A stretch of DNA of 64,000 nt from Thiosocius sp963759055 (GTDB taxonomy: Bacteria; Pseudomonadota; Gammaproteobacteria; Chromatiales; Chromatiaceae). Shown here piece after piece: positions 7,939 to 16,165 of the stretch. Positions within the stretch are counted from its first letter, which is position 1. Each line of letters opens with the position of its first letter. The notes beneath the pieces are model-generated. The model worked only from the letters and a program-made list of their open reading frames with translations. It did not search any database and was not told the DNA's origin. The stretch is taken from positions 248,001 through 312,000 of the forward strand of contig CAVWYD010000003.1 in NCBI GenBank assembly GCA_963759055.1, in the 5' to 3' direction. Made by a program: the position numbers and the translations under genes.

Positions 7939-10026
7939 TCAGGCCTGCAATCGTGACAGGTCGGCCACTTGCAGGAACTGGCGTGAAAGCGAGGCCAGGA
8001 GCGCGAGTCGATTACCGCGTACAGCCGGGTCATCGGCCATTACCATCACGTCATCGAAGAAACGATCGACCACGGTGCGCAGTCCGGAAAGCGCCTGCAA
8101 TGTCGCACCATAATTGGCGTCAGCCATCAACGGTCGGGTCTTTTCCGCCAGCCGATTGATCTGCTCATAAAGCTCTCGCTCGGCATCCATCTCGAAAAGA
8201 TCCGGGTCAGCCGCGCCGGGCACCGGCTGTTCGGCCTTTCTGAGAATGTTGCTGATGCGTTTGTTGGCTGCGGCCAGCGCAGTGGCCTCCGGCAGCTTGC
8301 GGAAATCGGCCACAGCGCGCACACGGTGTTCGAAGTCGGCAATGGAGTCGGGCAGCACCGTGGCCACCGCCTCGAACAGGTCGTGTGAGGTGCCGATATC
8401 CGCGTAGATGCCCCTCAGCCGGTCGATCATGAAGTTGTACACGGTGTCCACGTTGTTTGCCTGGGTCACCTTGCCGCCGAGATGGCGCTGCGCCTCATCG
8501 AGCAGGGCCCTCAGGTCGAGTTGCAGCGCATGCTCGCGGAGGATTCGCAGGGCACCCAGGGCGGCCCGACGCAGAGCAAAGGGATCCTTGTCGCCCGTCG
8601 GTTTCATGCCGATGCCGAAAATGCCGACCAGGGTATCGATCTTTTCCGCCAGCGAAATCGCAATACCGGTTGGTGTCTGCGGCAGTACATCCCCGGAAAA
8701 ACGCGGCATGTAGAACTCGTCCATGGCCTGGGCCAGCTCGGCGGGTTCACGATCACGCTGCGCCTGGTAACGCCCCATGATTCCCTGCATCTCCGGGAAT
8801 TCGACCACCATATCGGTCATAAGGTCACATCTGCTGAGCTCACCGGCGCGACGCGCCAGTTTCGGATCCGCACCGATCGCCTCCGCAATGTGTGCCGCCA
8901 ATGCAGCCACGCGAACAGATTTATCGAACATGCTGCCGAGCTGTTTCTGGAACACCACATGCTCGAGCTTCTGGATATGGTCGAACAGCCGGTGCTTGCC
9001 ATCCTGTTCCCAGAAGAACATGGCGTCTGCCAGGCGCGGACGCACGACACGCTCGTTGCCCTCGCGGATAACATCGGGTTGCTTGCTTTCAAGGTTGGCG
9101 ATGGTGATGAAATGATTCATCAGCTGACCGCTCCGGTCGAACACCGGAAAGTATTTCTGATGGCCTTTCATGGTCGCGACCAGGGCTTCCGGGGGTACGG
9201 CGAGGAAGCTGTCTTCGAACGTTCCATCGATCGGCACCGGCCATTCATTGAGCGCGGTGACTTCATCGAGCAGCGCGTCGTCCAGATCGGCGACGCCACC
9301 CAGGGCCTCGGCGGCCTCTTTCACCTGTGCTTTGATGGTTGCGCGGCGCTCTCCAAAGTGAGCAATCACTTTCCCCAAAGAGCCTAATACATCTGCATAG
9401 TCTTCCGGGTTGTACAAGGTGATGGCCTGCGGGTGGTGAAAACGGTGGCCGTAGGTTTGCTTGCCGGCCTCGGCATCCAACAGGGTGCATGGTACGACCT
9501 GGTCGCCGTGCAGGAACAACAGCCAGTGCACCGGGCGCACGAACTGCGCCTCCGAGGCGCCCCAGCGCATGCGCTTGGGGATCGGCAGCCTGTTGAGCGC
9601 ATTTTCTGCGATCGCCGGCAGCAGCTCCGCCGCGCTTTGGCCGGCCTGGTGTACGTTGTATGCCAGCCAGCTGCCGTCTTTGGTCTCGAGCTTTTGCAGC
9701 TGGTCCACGGTTGTGCCGCAGGAGCGTGCGAAACCCTCGGCGGCCTTGGTCGGAACACCATCCTTGTCGTAGGCTGCTTTCACGGCCGGCCCGCGGCGTT
9801 CGATGTCTCTGTCGGGTTGTGCCTTGGCACAATCCAATACCAGCAAAGCAAGGCGCCTTGGCGTGGAGTAAGCGGTTACTTCGCCATGAGCCAGACCAGC
9901 ATCGGCAAGCCCTTTGACAAATTCCCGGGTAAAGGCATCCGACAGGTTCTTCAGCGCGACCGGGGGCAGTTCCTCGGTCCCCAACTCGAAAAGCAGGTTT
10001 GCGGTGTTTGAAACGGGCTCAGCCAT
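7939..10026 (-). CDS. glyS: Glycine--tRNA ligase beta subunit
   Basis: GlyS is the large subunit of the alpha2beta2 bacterial glycyl-tRNA synthetase and handles tRNA recognition. The start at 10026 (MAEPVSNTANLLFELGTEEL) is preceded by a strong AGGAGG ribosome-binding site and overlaps the glyQ end by 8 bp, indicating translational coupling. The 695-residue length is normal. Conserved phrases include FELGTEELPP, MRWGASEAQFVRPVHWL, MKGHQKYFPVFD and RCDLMTDMVVEFPEMQG. Confidence 0.97.
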   Translation of the reverse strand: MAEPVSNTANLLFELGTEELPPVALKNLSDAFTREFVKGLADAGLAHGEVTAYSTPRRLALLVLDCAKAQPDRDIERRGPAVKAAYDKDGVPTKAAEGFARSCGTTVDQLQKLETKDGSWLAYNVHQAGQSAAELLPAIAENALNRLPIPKRMRWGASEAQFVRPVHWLLFLHGDQVVPCTLLDAEAGKQTYGHRFHHPQAITLYNPEDYADVLGSLGKVIAHFGERRATIKAQVKEAAEALGGVADLDDALLDEVTALNEWPVPIDGTFEDSFLAVPPEALVATMKGHQKYFPVFDRSGQLMNHFITIANLESKQPDVIREGNERVVRPRLADAMFFWEQDGKHRLFDHIQKLEHVVFQKQLGSMFDKSVRVAALAAHIAEAIGADPKLARRAGELSRCDLMTDMVVEFPEMQGIMGRYQAQRDREPAELAQAMDEFYMPRFSGDVLPQTPTGIAISLAEKIDTLVGIFGIGMKPTGDKDPFALRRAALGALRILREHALQLDLRALLDEAQRHLGGKVTQANNVDTVYNFMIDRLRGIYADIGTSHDLFEAVATVLPDSIADFEHRVRAVADFRKLPEATALAAANKRISNILRKAEQPVPGAADPDLFEMDAERELYEQINRLAEKTRPLMADANYGATLQALSGLRTVVDRFFDDVMVMADDPAVRGNRLALLASLSRQFLQVADLSRLQA

Positions 10027-10945
10027 TTGCCACCTCCTGCGCCGCCGCGGCAACCATCGGGAAGCCGAGTGCCTCGCGCGCTTCGTAGTAGGCCTGAGCC
10101 ACCGCGCGGGCCAATGCGCGGACCCGGAGAATGAACCTTTGTCGCTCGGTCACCGATATGGCATGGCGGGCGTCCAGCAGGTTAAAGGCATGCGAGGCCC
10201 TCAGCACCTGCTCGTAGGCGGGCAGTGGCAGTCCGGCCTCGATCAGCCGGGTCGAGTCCTTCTCGCACTGGTCGAACAGGGTAAACAGGAAATCGACATC
10301 GGCATGCTCGAAATTGTACGCGGACTGCTCAACCTCGTTCTGGTGGAAAACATCGCGATACGTCACAGGCCCCTGCGGTCCATGGGTCCAGATCAGGTCG
10401 AAGACCGATTCAACGCCTTGCAGGTACATGGCGATCCTTTCAAGCCCATAGGTGATCTCGCCGGTGACAGGACGGCAGTCGAGACCGCCAACCTGTTGGA
10501 AGTAGGTGAACTGGGTGACTTCCATGCCGTTAAGCCAGACCTCCCAGCCGAGACCCCAGGCGCCCAGCGTGGGTGATTCCCAGTTGTCCTCTACGAAACG
10601 GATATCGTGAACCAGCGGATCCAGGCCCAGCATTTCCAGTGATTTCAGATAAAGGTCCTGGATGTTCAGGGGCGACGGTTTCATTGCCACCTGAAACTGG
10701 TAGTAATGCTGCAGGCGGTTGGGGTTCTCGCCATAGCGCCCATCGGTCGGCCGGCGGGATGGCTGCACGTAGGCGGCGTTCCAGGGCTCGGGGCCGATCG
10801 AACGCAGGAAGGTTGCGGTATGGAAGGTGCCCGCCCCCATTTCCATGTCATACGGCTGCAGAATGGCACAACCCTGCTCAGCCCAGTATTTCTCCAGGGC
10901 GAAGATCAGTCCCTGGAAGGTCTTTATTTCTGCCACGTTGCTCAT
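10019..10945 (-). CDS. glyQ: Glycine--tRNA ligase alpha subunit
   Basis: GlyQ is the catalytic class II subunit that forms glycyl-adenylate and pairs with GlyS. The start at 10945 gives MSNVAEIKTFQGLIFALEKY, the usual N-terminus; the extra upstream codons in frame are unlikely to be used. The 308-residue length fits. Recognisable blocks are GCAILQPYDMEMGAGTFH, EPWNAAYVQPSRRPTDGRYG and AWGLGWEVWLNGMEVTQFTY. It is the first gene of glyQ-glyS and is probably transcribed from the 10946-11074 gap. Confidence 0.97.
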   Translation of the reverse strand: MSNVAEIKTFQGLIFALEKYWAEQGCAILQPYDMEMGAGTFHTATFLRSIGPEPWNAAYVQPSRRPTDGRYGENPNRLQHYYQFQVAMKPSPLNIQDLYLKSLEMLGLDPLVHDIRFVEDNWESPTLGAWGLGWEVWLNGMEVTQFTYFQQVGGLDCRPVTGEITYGLERIAMYLQGVESVFDLIWTHGPQGPVTYRDVFHQNEVEQSAYNFEHADVDFLFTLFDQCEKDSTRLIEAGLPLPAYEQVLRASHAFNLLDARHAISVTERQRFILRVRALARAVAQAYYEAREALGFPMVAAAAQEVANG

Positions 10946-11074
10946 TATCCAAAAACCCGTAGGTACGCCAGCGGGAAACCGTCGCAAGGTTTCCCCATTA
11001 AAAGCGGGCGATTATACAGCCCGACGCGGACACTATCCTTATAATGTCGCGTTTTTCCGCGGTGCACGTGAACA

Positions 11075-11339
11075 ATGGCGCAACAACGCAGGGCTTTGGC
11101 TCTGATTTCCGGCGGTCTTGACTCCCTGTTGGCCACGCGCGTAATCCAGGATCAAGGCATCCATGTCGAGGGGATCAATTTCTATACCGGGTGCTGTGTC
11201 GAAGGACATACGCATGCGATTCGAAAAACAGACCGTAAGCGACCCAAGCGCAACAATGCCCTTTGGGTGGCCGAGCAGTGAAACCATGCCGATCGTGCAA
11301 AAGGACGCAAATGATGTGCCCGATGATTGGTTGATCTGA
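11075..11339 (+). pseudogene. Remnant of a PP-loop ATP-pyrophosphatase (tRNA-thiolation-like) gene
   Basis: The first 68 codons encode RALALISGGLDSLLATRVI, a clear PP-loop (SGGLDS) followed by GINFYTGCCVEGHTHAIR, as in ThiI/MnmA-like proteins. The frame stops at 11281, far short of the 250 or more residues such proteins have. A second short stretch in another frame (11277-11339, SETMPIVQKDANDVPDDWLI and a stop) looks like a protein C-terminus. I infer an internal deletion that joined the two ends of one gene. The first part is well supported; linking the second to the same gene is a guess. The stretch 11340-11562 contains no gene I recognise. Confidence 0.55.
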
Positions 11340-11562
11340 AAAGGCGAATTCGAATGACGGCAATCGAAGGACAGGTGTTTTCGGTTTGAATGCGAAAGCA
11401 ATCCATTTCACCAAAAGCGGACGTCTTCATGTCGCGGGCGATCTGTCGCGACCGGTTGAATCCGCAGCGCACAAGAGACATTCCCAATCGCCTGGGAATG
11501 CAAGTGCCGCCGTTCGACAGCCAGGCACGGGTCGATGTCTCAAGACGATCCCAAGCAGACAA

Positions 11563-11587
11563 AAAAATACCCCGCCGGGGGCGGGGC
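11563..11587 (-). terminator. Terminator for the cytochrome c gene
   Basis: A GC-rich seven-bp stem (CCCCGCC 11570-11576, GGCGGGG 11580-11586) follows the cytochrome gene on the minus strand. Read on that strand it ends in a T run (A run at 11561-11567 on plus), as expected for rho-independent termination. Confidence 0.75.
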
Positions 11588-11612
11588 TACAGAGGATAGA
11601 TCGTGAGACCCT

Positions 11613-12056
11613 CTATTTCTGCTGGATTGTTCCCAGATAAAAGACTAGTTCAAGAATGCGTTCTTGGACTGAACTTCCTGGTCCGTAGTAATCGGGGCCA
11701 TACTTCTCAATAATTTCTTTGCTGTATCTGTCGCCCCAAATAGGCATTTCTTCAGTGCCATGAGCCCTGACTTTCTGTGGGTCTCTGATCCACTCATACA
11801 CCTTCGCTTGCGGATATACGCCACCGTTGGCCTTACTTAGCATGGTCAGATCTTTTGGAGATTGCTTTAAAAACTCCACCATAGGCCCATCACCTTTGCC
11901 TCCCATACCGTGACAGGCTGCGCAGTTTTTCTGAAACTCCATTTTACCGATGCTCTGGGTGCCAATATCTTCCATTGCCAACGCAGCACTTCCGGTGCCT
12001 AAAAGTACTGTGCCAGCAAAAGCTACAAACCAGCTTCTGATACGACGCTTTGTCAT
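11613..12056 (-). CDS. Periplasmic class I c-type cytochrome
   Basis: This is a 147-residue exported haem protein, probably a periplasmic electron carrier. A signal peptide (positive start, hydrophobic core, cleavage near ALAMED) is followed by the haem-binding motif CAACH and a later methionine ligand in EEMPIWG. It has a good ribosome-binding site (GGAGGG) and its own terminator, so it is probably monocistronic. Base composition looks clearly more AT-rich than the flanking genes, and it lies between a decayed gene and a gene-free stretch. This suggests acquisition or a recombination hotspot. The electron donor and acceptor cannot be told from the sequence. Confidence 0.88.
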   Translation of the reverse strand: MTKRRIRSWFVAFAGTVLLGTGSAALAMEDIGTQSIGKMEFQKNCAACHGMGGKGDGPMVEFLKQSPKDLTMLSKANGGVYPQAKVYEWIRDPQKVRAHGTEEMPIWGDRYSKEIIEKYGPDYYGPGSSVQERILELVFYLGTIQQK

Positions 12057-12485
12057 GATTCAACCCTCCAGTGGTTCCTTCTCGCAATAAATTGGCCAGT
12101 CAGCCATCCCTCAAAATGCAAGAAATCCGGTACTCTTCGGAGTCAATTGCTTCCCATTCGGCACGGGTTCCGCTGCTCGCCAAGAAACGACCAACGCTCG
12201 AAAAATCGACCCTGCTTACCGACACTCAACGCATGACTTCGATCCGATAGTCAGACTCCTCCAATTCAAGTGTCGACCATTACCCATTCGCCAGGTGCAT
12301 GAATTAACCGATTACTTGCTCTACATCAAGCGGTCTCAGAATGGGAGCTTCGGAAGGGGGGGGACTTCTCGAGCGCACTCTCATCCGATAGTCGCACGGC
12401 TCGATCGAGGTAGGCCCGAGTTGTTCGGGCGCGCTAATGGTCGCGTGACCGAAGGGAGGTCACGGGCTACGTAATATGAGCACCA
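12057..12485. other. Gene-free stretch with two adjacent hairpins
   Basis: No convincing coding frame is present in about 430 bp. It contains a G8 run (12356-12363) and two neighbouring inverted repeats: GCCCGA/TCGGGC (12414-12419, 12425-12430) and CGTGACC/GGTCACG (12444-12450, 12458-12464). It also has an 11-bp direct repeat, ATCCGATAGTC (12242-12252 and 12383-12393). The promoter for the cytochrome gene should lie at its left end. The hairpins could belong to a small RNA, a terminator or a remnant of a mobile element. Confidence 0.4.
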
Positions 12486-12761
12486 TCACGGCTCCAGGGT
12501 TCGGCAACGAATCTTTCCCGAGACATGTCGATCGCCCGTAAACAGCGACAGCCGCCTGCTGTGGGCATCGAAATCACATACGAAGCCGTTTCTCGGTGGC
12601 CAGCTCTTTTGGCTCGATGACACGTCCGCCAGCTCAAGTTTCAACAGATCGAACTGATCACCAATATCGACAACGAGGGTGTCGTTGAAAGAGGCGCAGC
12701 CGGACAGCGCCACGGAGAGGCTGCACAGTGCCGGCAACAGGATCGGTCGATTCGTTGTCAT
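12486..12761 (-). CDS. Small putative lipoprotein
   Basis: I start this at 12761 (MTTNRPILLPALCSLSVALS), which gives a 91-residue protein with a lipoprotein signal ending in the lipobox LSGC. The mature part is about 70 residues and contains two cysteines near the C-terminus (FVCDFD, KIRCRTL). I do not recognise the family. It is divergent from the tusA-like gene, with a 105-bp gap that can hold both promoters. The lipobox supports a real gene, but the evidence is otherwise thin. Confidence 0.5.
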   Translation of the reverse strand: MTTNRPILLPALCSLSVALSGCASFNDTLVVDIGDQFDLLKLELADVSSSQKSWPPRNGFVCDFDAHSRRLSLFTGDRHVSGKIRCRTLEP

Positions 12762-12866
12762 GGCGGCCCCGGATGAGGGATTCAACTCCAGGTAAGAGCA
12801 GTCCTTGGGTCTGCGGCCGCACCGAAGCTGGCTGTCAGCACCTGCCACGTTTATCATGCTGCGCCT

Positions 12867-13103
12867 ATGATGCCGCCCCGCCGAGAATTCATTGATTGTC
12901 AGCGCCTGTTATGCCCGATGCCTGTCATCCGGGTGCAGGATCGCATCGCCCAGCTGTCCAGGGGCGATGCGCTCATGGCCATCTGCACCGACCCTGGGGT
13001 ACTCGAGGACATCCCCGCCTGGTGCCGCATCAACGGCCATGAGGTGGTCTCCGCGGTGAAGCGTGAAGGTGAACTTCTTGTCACGGTGCCTGTGGGCGGA
13101 TGA
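12867..13103 (+). CDS. TusA-family sulfur-carrier protein
   Basis: TusA-like proteins carry sulfane sulfur as a persulfide on the cysteine of a CPxP motif, feeding tRNA thiolation or sulfur oxidation. The 78-residue product has the motif LLCPMPVIRVQD with the active cysteine near residue 16, then the usual beta-alpha-beta fold with the phrase TDPGVLEDIPAWC. The stop overlaps the CDF transporter start by 4 bp, so the two are co-translated. That pairing suggests a link between thiol or sulfur chemistry and metal handling, but is not proof. Which sulfur pathway it serves is unknown. Confidence 0.88.
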   Translation: MMPPRREFIDCQRLLCPMPVIRVQDRIAQLSRGDALMAICTDPGVLEDIPAWCRINGHEVVSAVKREGELLVTVPVGG

Positions 13104-14281
13104 GTACGCACCACGGCCACCACCATCATTCTGCTCTCGATGTGCATGAACAGCGCACCGAGCGTGGCCGCGAGACGCGAAAGGTCGCTCTGGTCAGCGG
13201 GGTGGTCAATCTGCTGCTCTCTCTGGCCCAGATTGTAGTCGGCCTGCTGGCCAGTTCCGCCGCTCTGGTCGCCGACGGTATCCACTCGGCATCAGACCTG
13301 CTGTCAGACGTGCTGGTCTGGTTTGCTGCGCGCCACGCGGCTTTGGCACCGGACGAGGACCACCCCTACGGACACGGCCGGTTCGAGACGGCCGCTACGC
13401 TTGGGCTCGGTATCATCTTGACCCTCGTGGCATTAGGCATCATATGGAATGGTTTTGAACGCCTGTTCGATACCGACCGCGCCACTCCGGGCAGGCTTGC
13501 CCTGGTGGTCGCCGCCGTGGGTATCGCGGCCAAGGAATCGCTGTACTGGTACACCATCTTCGCCGCCAAACGTCTGCGGTCTGAAATGCTGCGGGCCAAC
13601 GCCTGGCATCATCGTTCCGATGCCATCTCCTCCGTGGTCGTGCTGGTCGGTGTCGGCGGCGCCGTGATCGGCTTCAGCGCCATGGACGCGATTGCCGCCA
13701 TCGTGGTTGGTGTCATGGTGGCGAAGATCGGCTGGGACCTTGGCGCGACCGCCCTGAGCGAGCTGGTGGATACGGCGCTGGACGAGGAACAGGTCGGCGA
13801 GGCCAAGCAGGTGATCATGGGGATCGATGGCGTCGGCTCTGTTCACATGTTGCGTACCAGACGGCATGGGGCCGAGGCCAGCGCCGATGTACATGTCCAG
13901 GTTGCGCCGCACCTGTCGGTCTCCGAGGGCCATATGATCAGCCAGGCAGTCGAGGATCGCCTGATCCACAAGGTGGAGGCCCTGACCGACGTAACCGTCC
14001 ATATCGACCCGGAGGATGACGAGGACGCCCCTGCCTGTCGGGGGCTGCCCTTGCGTGTCGAGGTTCTGCAGGCGCTCGATGCGGCCTGGCGCGATGTGGA
14101 AGGCCTGCCGGCTCAGCGCGAGGTGCGTCTGCACTATCTCTCGGGCAGGATCGAGGTTGAAGTGGTTCTGCCTTTGCGCAGCCTCACCGAAAATCCTGAG
14201 ACGATGGCATTGCAGTCTGCCCTCGAAGCGGCCGCTGCCGATCTGCCCTGGTTTGGCCCGCTACGCATCCTCTATGGTTAG
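13100..14281 (+). CDS. Cation diffusion facilitator (zinc/iron-type) exporter
   Basis: CDF proteins export divalent metals (Zn, Fe, Co, Cd) from the cytoplasm in exchange for protons. The N-terminus has a histidine-rich stretch (HHGHHHH), followed by about six membrane helices. Metal-site signatures are HSASD in helix 2 (around H62-D66) and HHRSD in helix 5, both HxxxD and typical of zinc transporters. A cytoplasmic domain follows, and the protein is about 100 residues longer at the C-terminus than E. coli FieF. It overlaps the upstream tusA-like gene. An NtrC-type site lies across its stop codon but more likely serves glnA. Confidence 0.92.
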   Translation: MSTHHGHHHHSALDVHEQRTERGRETRKVALVSGVVNLLLSLAQIVVGLLASSAALVADGIHSASDLLSDVLVWFAARHAALAPDEDHPYGHGRFETAATLGLGIILTLVALGIIWNGFERLFDTDRATPGRLALVVAAVGIAAKESLYWYTIFAAKRLRSEMLRANAWHHRSDAISSVVVLVGVGGAVIGFSAMDAIAAIVVGVMVAKIGWDLGATALSELVDTALDEEQVGEAKQVIMGIDGVGSVHMLRTRRHGAEASADVHVQVAPHLSVSEGHMISQAVEDRLIHKVEALTDVTVHIDPEDDEDAPACRGLPLRVEVLQALDAAWRDVEGLPAQREVRLHYLSGRIEVEVVLPLRSLTENPETMALQSALEAAAADLPWFGPLRILYG

Positions 14282-14296
14282 CACCATTATGGTGCA
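14280..14296. promoter_or_regulatory. NtrC-binding site upstream of glnA
   Basis: AGCACCATTATGGTGCA matches the NtrC consensus TGCACC-N5-GGTGCA at all but the first base. It is about 200 bp upstream of the sigma54 promoter, a reasonable enhancer distance. A weaker half-matching copy lies near 14312-14326. It overlaps the CDF gene stop. Confidence 0.75.
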
Positions 14297-14488
14297 CGGG
14301 CTTCTCCCTTCGCACCAAGATCGCGCAGCCATGTCGGTCCAAGTTGCTTTTTGACCGCAGGAAGGGGTGGTGGTCGCGCCCTGTTTTGGCGCGAAGGTTT
14401 GATTAAGCGGCTGATTTTATTGTAATAAACAGAACCCTGTGTCGCCCGGTCCGTTGTCAAGCGGGGCTTGACCCCGGGAAACCCCGGG

Positions 14489-14504
14489 TGGCATGGTTCC
14501 TGCT
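14489..14504 (+). promoter_or_regulatory. Sigma54 promoter of glnA
   Basis: TGGCATGGTTCCTGCT closely matches the -24/-12 consensus TGGCAC-N5-TTGC, with the invariant GG and GC correctly spaced. It lies about 110 bp upstream of the glnA ATG. Together with the NtrC site it indicates nitrogen-limited induction of glutamine synthetase through the ntrBC pair encoded downstream. Confidence 0.8.
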
Positions 14505-14614
14505 CTCACAAAAACGCACCGTAATAAAGGCCTGGATTGGGCCGTCCGGTAACCCAATGTAACCGCTGTCGTCCCGGCAGCAGCACTCACCGCTAAACTC
14601 TGGAGAGATCGAGA

Positions 14615-16024
14615 ATGGGCGCAAAAAAAGTCCTAAAAATGATCGAGGAAAACGACGTCAAATGGGTCGATTTCCGGTTCACTGACACCCGTGGCAAAGA
14701 GCAGCACGTCACTGTGCCGGCCTCGACCGTTGAAGAAGACCTGTTCGAAGAGGGCAAGATGTTCGACGGTTCGTCGATCGCCGGCTGGAAGGGTATCAAC
14801 GAGTCCGACATGATCCTGATGCCCGACGCCAGCACCGCCGTGCTTGATCCTTTCACCGACGATGCAACCGTCAACCTGCGTTGTGACATCCTCGAGCCCT
14901 CCACCATGGAAGGTTACGAGCGTGACCCGCGCTCGGTTGCCAAGCGTGCCGAGGCCTACCTCGCCTCCACCGGTATCGCAGATGCGGCCTACTTCGGCCC
15001 GGAGCCGGAATTCTTCGTTCTCGACGACGTGCGCTGGAGCATCGACATGTCGGGTTCCATGGTCAAGATCGATTCGCACGAGGCCGAGTGGAACTCCGAG
15101 AAGGTCTATGAAGACGGCAACATCGGTCACCGTCCGGGCGTCAAGGGCGGCTACTTCCCGGTCCCGCCGGTCGATTCGCTGCATGACCTGCGTGGCGCCA
15201 TGTGTGATGCCATGGAAGAGATGGGTGTGCCGGTCGAGGTGCATCACCACGAAGTGGCAACGGCCGGCCAGTGTGAGATCGGCACCAAGTTCTCTACCCT
15301 GGTAGAGCGTGCCGACTGGGTCCAGATTCAGAAGTACTGTACCTGGAACGTCGCCCATGCCTATGGCAAGACGGCAACCTTCATGCCAAAGCCGATCGTT
15401 GGTGACAATGGCTCCGGCATGCATGTACACCAGTCGCTGTTCAAAGATGGCAACAACACCTTCGCTGGAGACCAGTATGGCGGCCTGTCCGAGACCGCGC
15501 TGTACTATATCGGCGGCATTATCAAGCACGCGCGTGCACTGAACGCCTTCACCAACGCCTCGACCAACTCGTACAAGCGCCTGGTCCCCGGCTTCGAGGC
15601 ACCGGTCATGCTGGCCTACTCGGCCCGCAACCGTTCTGCCTCGATCCGTATTCCGTGGGTATCAAGTCCGAAAGGTCGTCGCGTTGAGGTCCGCTTCCCG
15701 GATCCAACCGCCAATCCGTACCTGGCCTTCACCGCGATGATGATGGCGGGCATCGACGGTATTCTGAACAAGATTCACCCGGGCGATGCGGCAGACAAGG
15801 ATCTGTACGACCTGCCGGCCGAAGAGGCGCTGGCCATCCCGACCGTGTGTCACAGCCTGGACCAGGCACTGGACGCCCTGGATGCAGACCGCGAATTCCT
15901 AAAGGCCGGTGGCGTATTCACCGACGATCTCATCGACGGCTACATCGACCTGAAGATGGAGGAAGTCACCCAGATGCGTATGACCACGCACCCGGTCGAG
16001 TTCGATCTGTACTTCAGCCTGTGA
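14615..16024 (+). CDS. glnA: Type I glutamine synthetase
   Basis: GlnA condenses ammonia and glutamate to glutamine using ATP, the main low-ammonium assimilation step. The 469-residue product has the usual bacterial length. It shows MFDGSSIAGWKGINESDM, YFGPEPEFFVLDDV, the ATP-site block NGSGMHVHQSL, and the adenylylation loop DLYDLPAEE, whose tyrosine is the likely AMP-modified residue. It is preceded by a sigma54 promoter and followed by a strong terminator. The ntrB-ntrC pair lies about 2.5 kb downstream, separated from glnA by three DUF4124-type genes. Confidence 0.98.
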   Translation: MGAKKVLKMIEENDVKWVDFRFTDTRGKEQHVTVPASTVEEDLFEEGKMFDGSSIAGWKGINESDMILMPDASTAVLDPFTDDATVNLRCDILEPSTMEGYERDPRSVAKRAEAYLASTGIADAAYFGPEPEFFVLDDVRWSIDMSGSMVKIDSHEAEWNSEKVYEDGNIGHRPGVKGGYFPVPPVDSLHDLRGAMCDAMEEMGVPVEVHHHEVATAGQCEIGTKFSTLVERADWVQIQKYCTWNVAHAYGKTATFMPKPIVGDNGSGMHVHQSLFKDGNNTFAGDQYGGLSETALYYIGGIIKHARALNAFTNASTNSYKRLVPGFEAPVMLAYSARNRSASIRIPWVSSPKGRRVEVRFPDPTANPYLAFTAMMMAGIDGILNKIHPGDAADKDLYDLPAEEALAIPTVCHSLDQALDALDADREFLKAGGVFTDDLIDGYIDLKMEEVTQMRMTTHPVEFDLYFSL

Positions 16025-16025
16025 T

Positions 16026-16040
16026 CCGGTAGTCGACCGG
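16026..16040. repeat. 15-bp direct repeat, left of the DUF4124 trio
   Basis: CCGGTAGTCGACCGG is an inverted-repeat motif just after the glnA stop. A copy with one mismatch (CCGGTAGTTGACCGG) lies at 17984-17998, right after the third DUF4124-type gene. The two copies bracket the whole tandem cluster. Confidence 0.45.
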
Positions 16041-16047
16041 AGCAAGG

Positions 16048-16074
16048 GACCCCGCCGCATGGCGGGGTTTTTTG
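16048..16074 (+). terminator. Terminator after glnA
   Basis: The stem ACCCCGCC (16049-16056) pairs with GGCGGGGT (16061-16068) around a GCAT loop and is followed by a T run. It is a strong rho-independent terminator isolating glnA from the downstream genes. Confidence 0.9.
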
Positions 16075-16130
16075 TCTGCACCGGTGCTGCGCGCGCGTTC
16101 GCAATTTTCGATACGGCGGCGAGCTGGATG

Positions 16131-16159
16131 TCGCAAGCCCGGGTTGGCTGCACTATCCT
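16131..16159 (+). promoter_or_regulatory. Shared promoter motif of DUF4124-type gene 1
   Basis: TCGCAA (16131-16136), 17 nt, TATCCT (16154-16159), then six nt to the ATG. The same arrangement with identical spacing precedes the two following paralogues, although the spacer sequences differ. The distance from the -10-like box to ATG predicts a leaderless transcript; no Shine-Dalgarno sequence is visible. Confidence 0.55.
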
Positions 16160-16165
16160 AGCGGT

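Noticed and set aside
8482..9387. 301-codon plus-strand open frame
   Set aside because: It is antisense to glyS, with no domain or signal.
11182..11562. 126-codon minus-strand frame over the PP-loop remnant
   Set aside because: It has no recognisable motif, and the plus strand carries a clear SGGLDS PP-loop.
14633..15529. 298-codon minus-strand open frame
   Set aside because: It is antisense to glnA, which is unambiguous; no family features.
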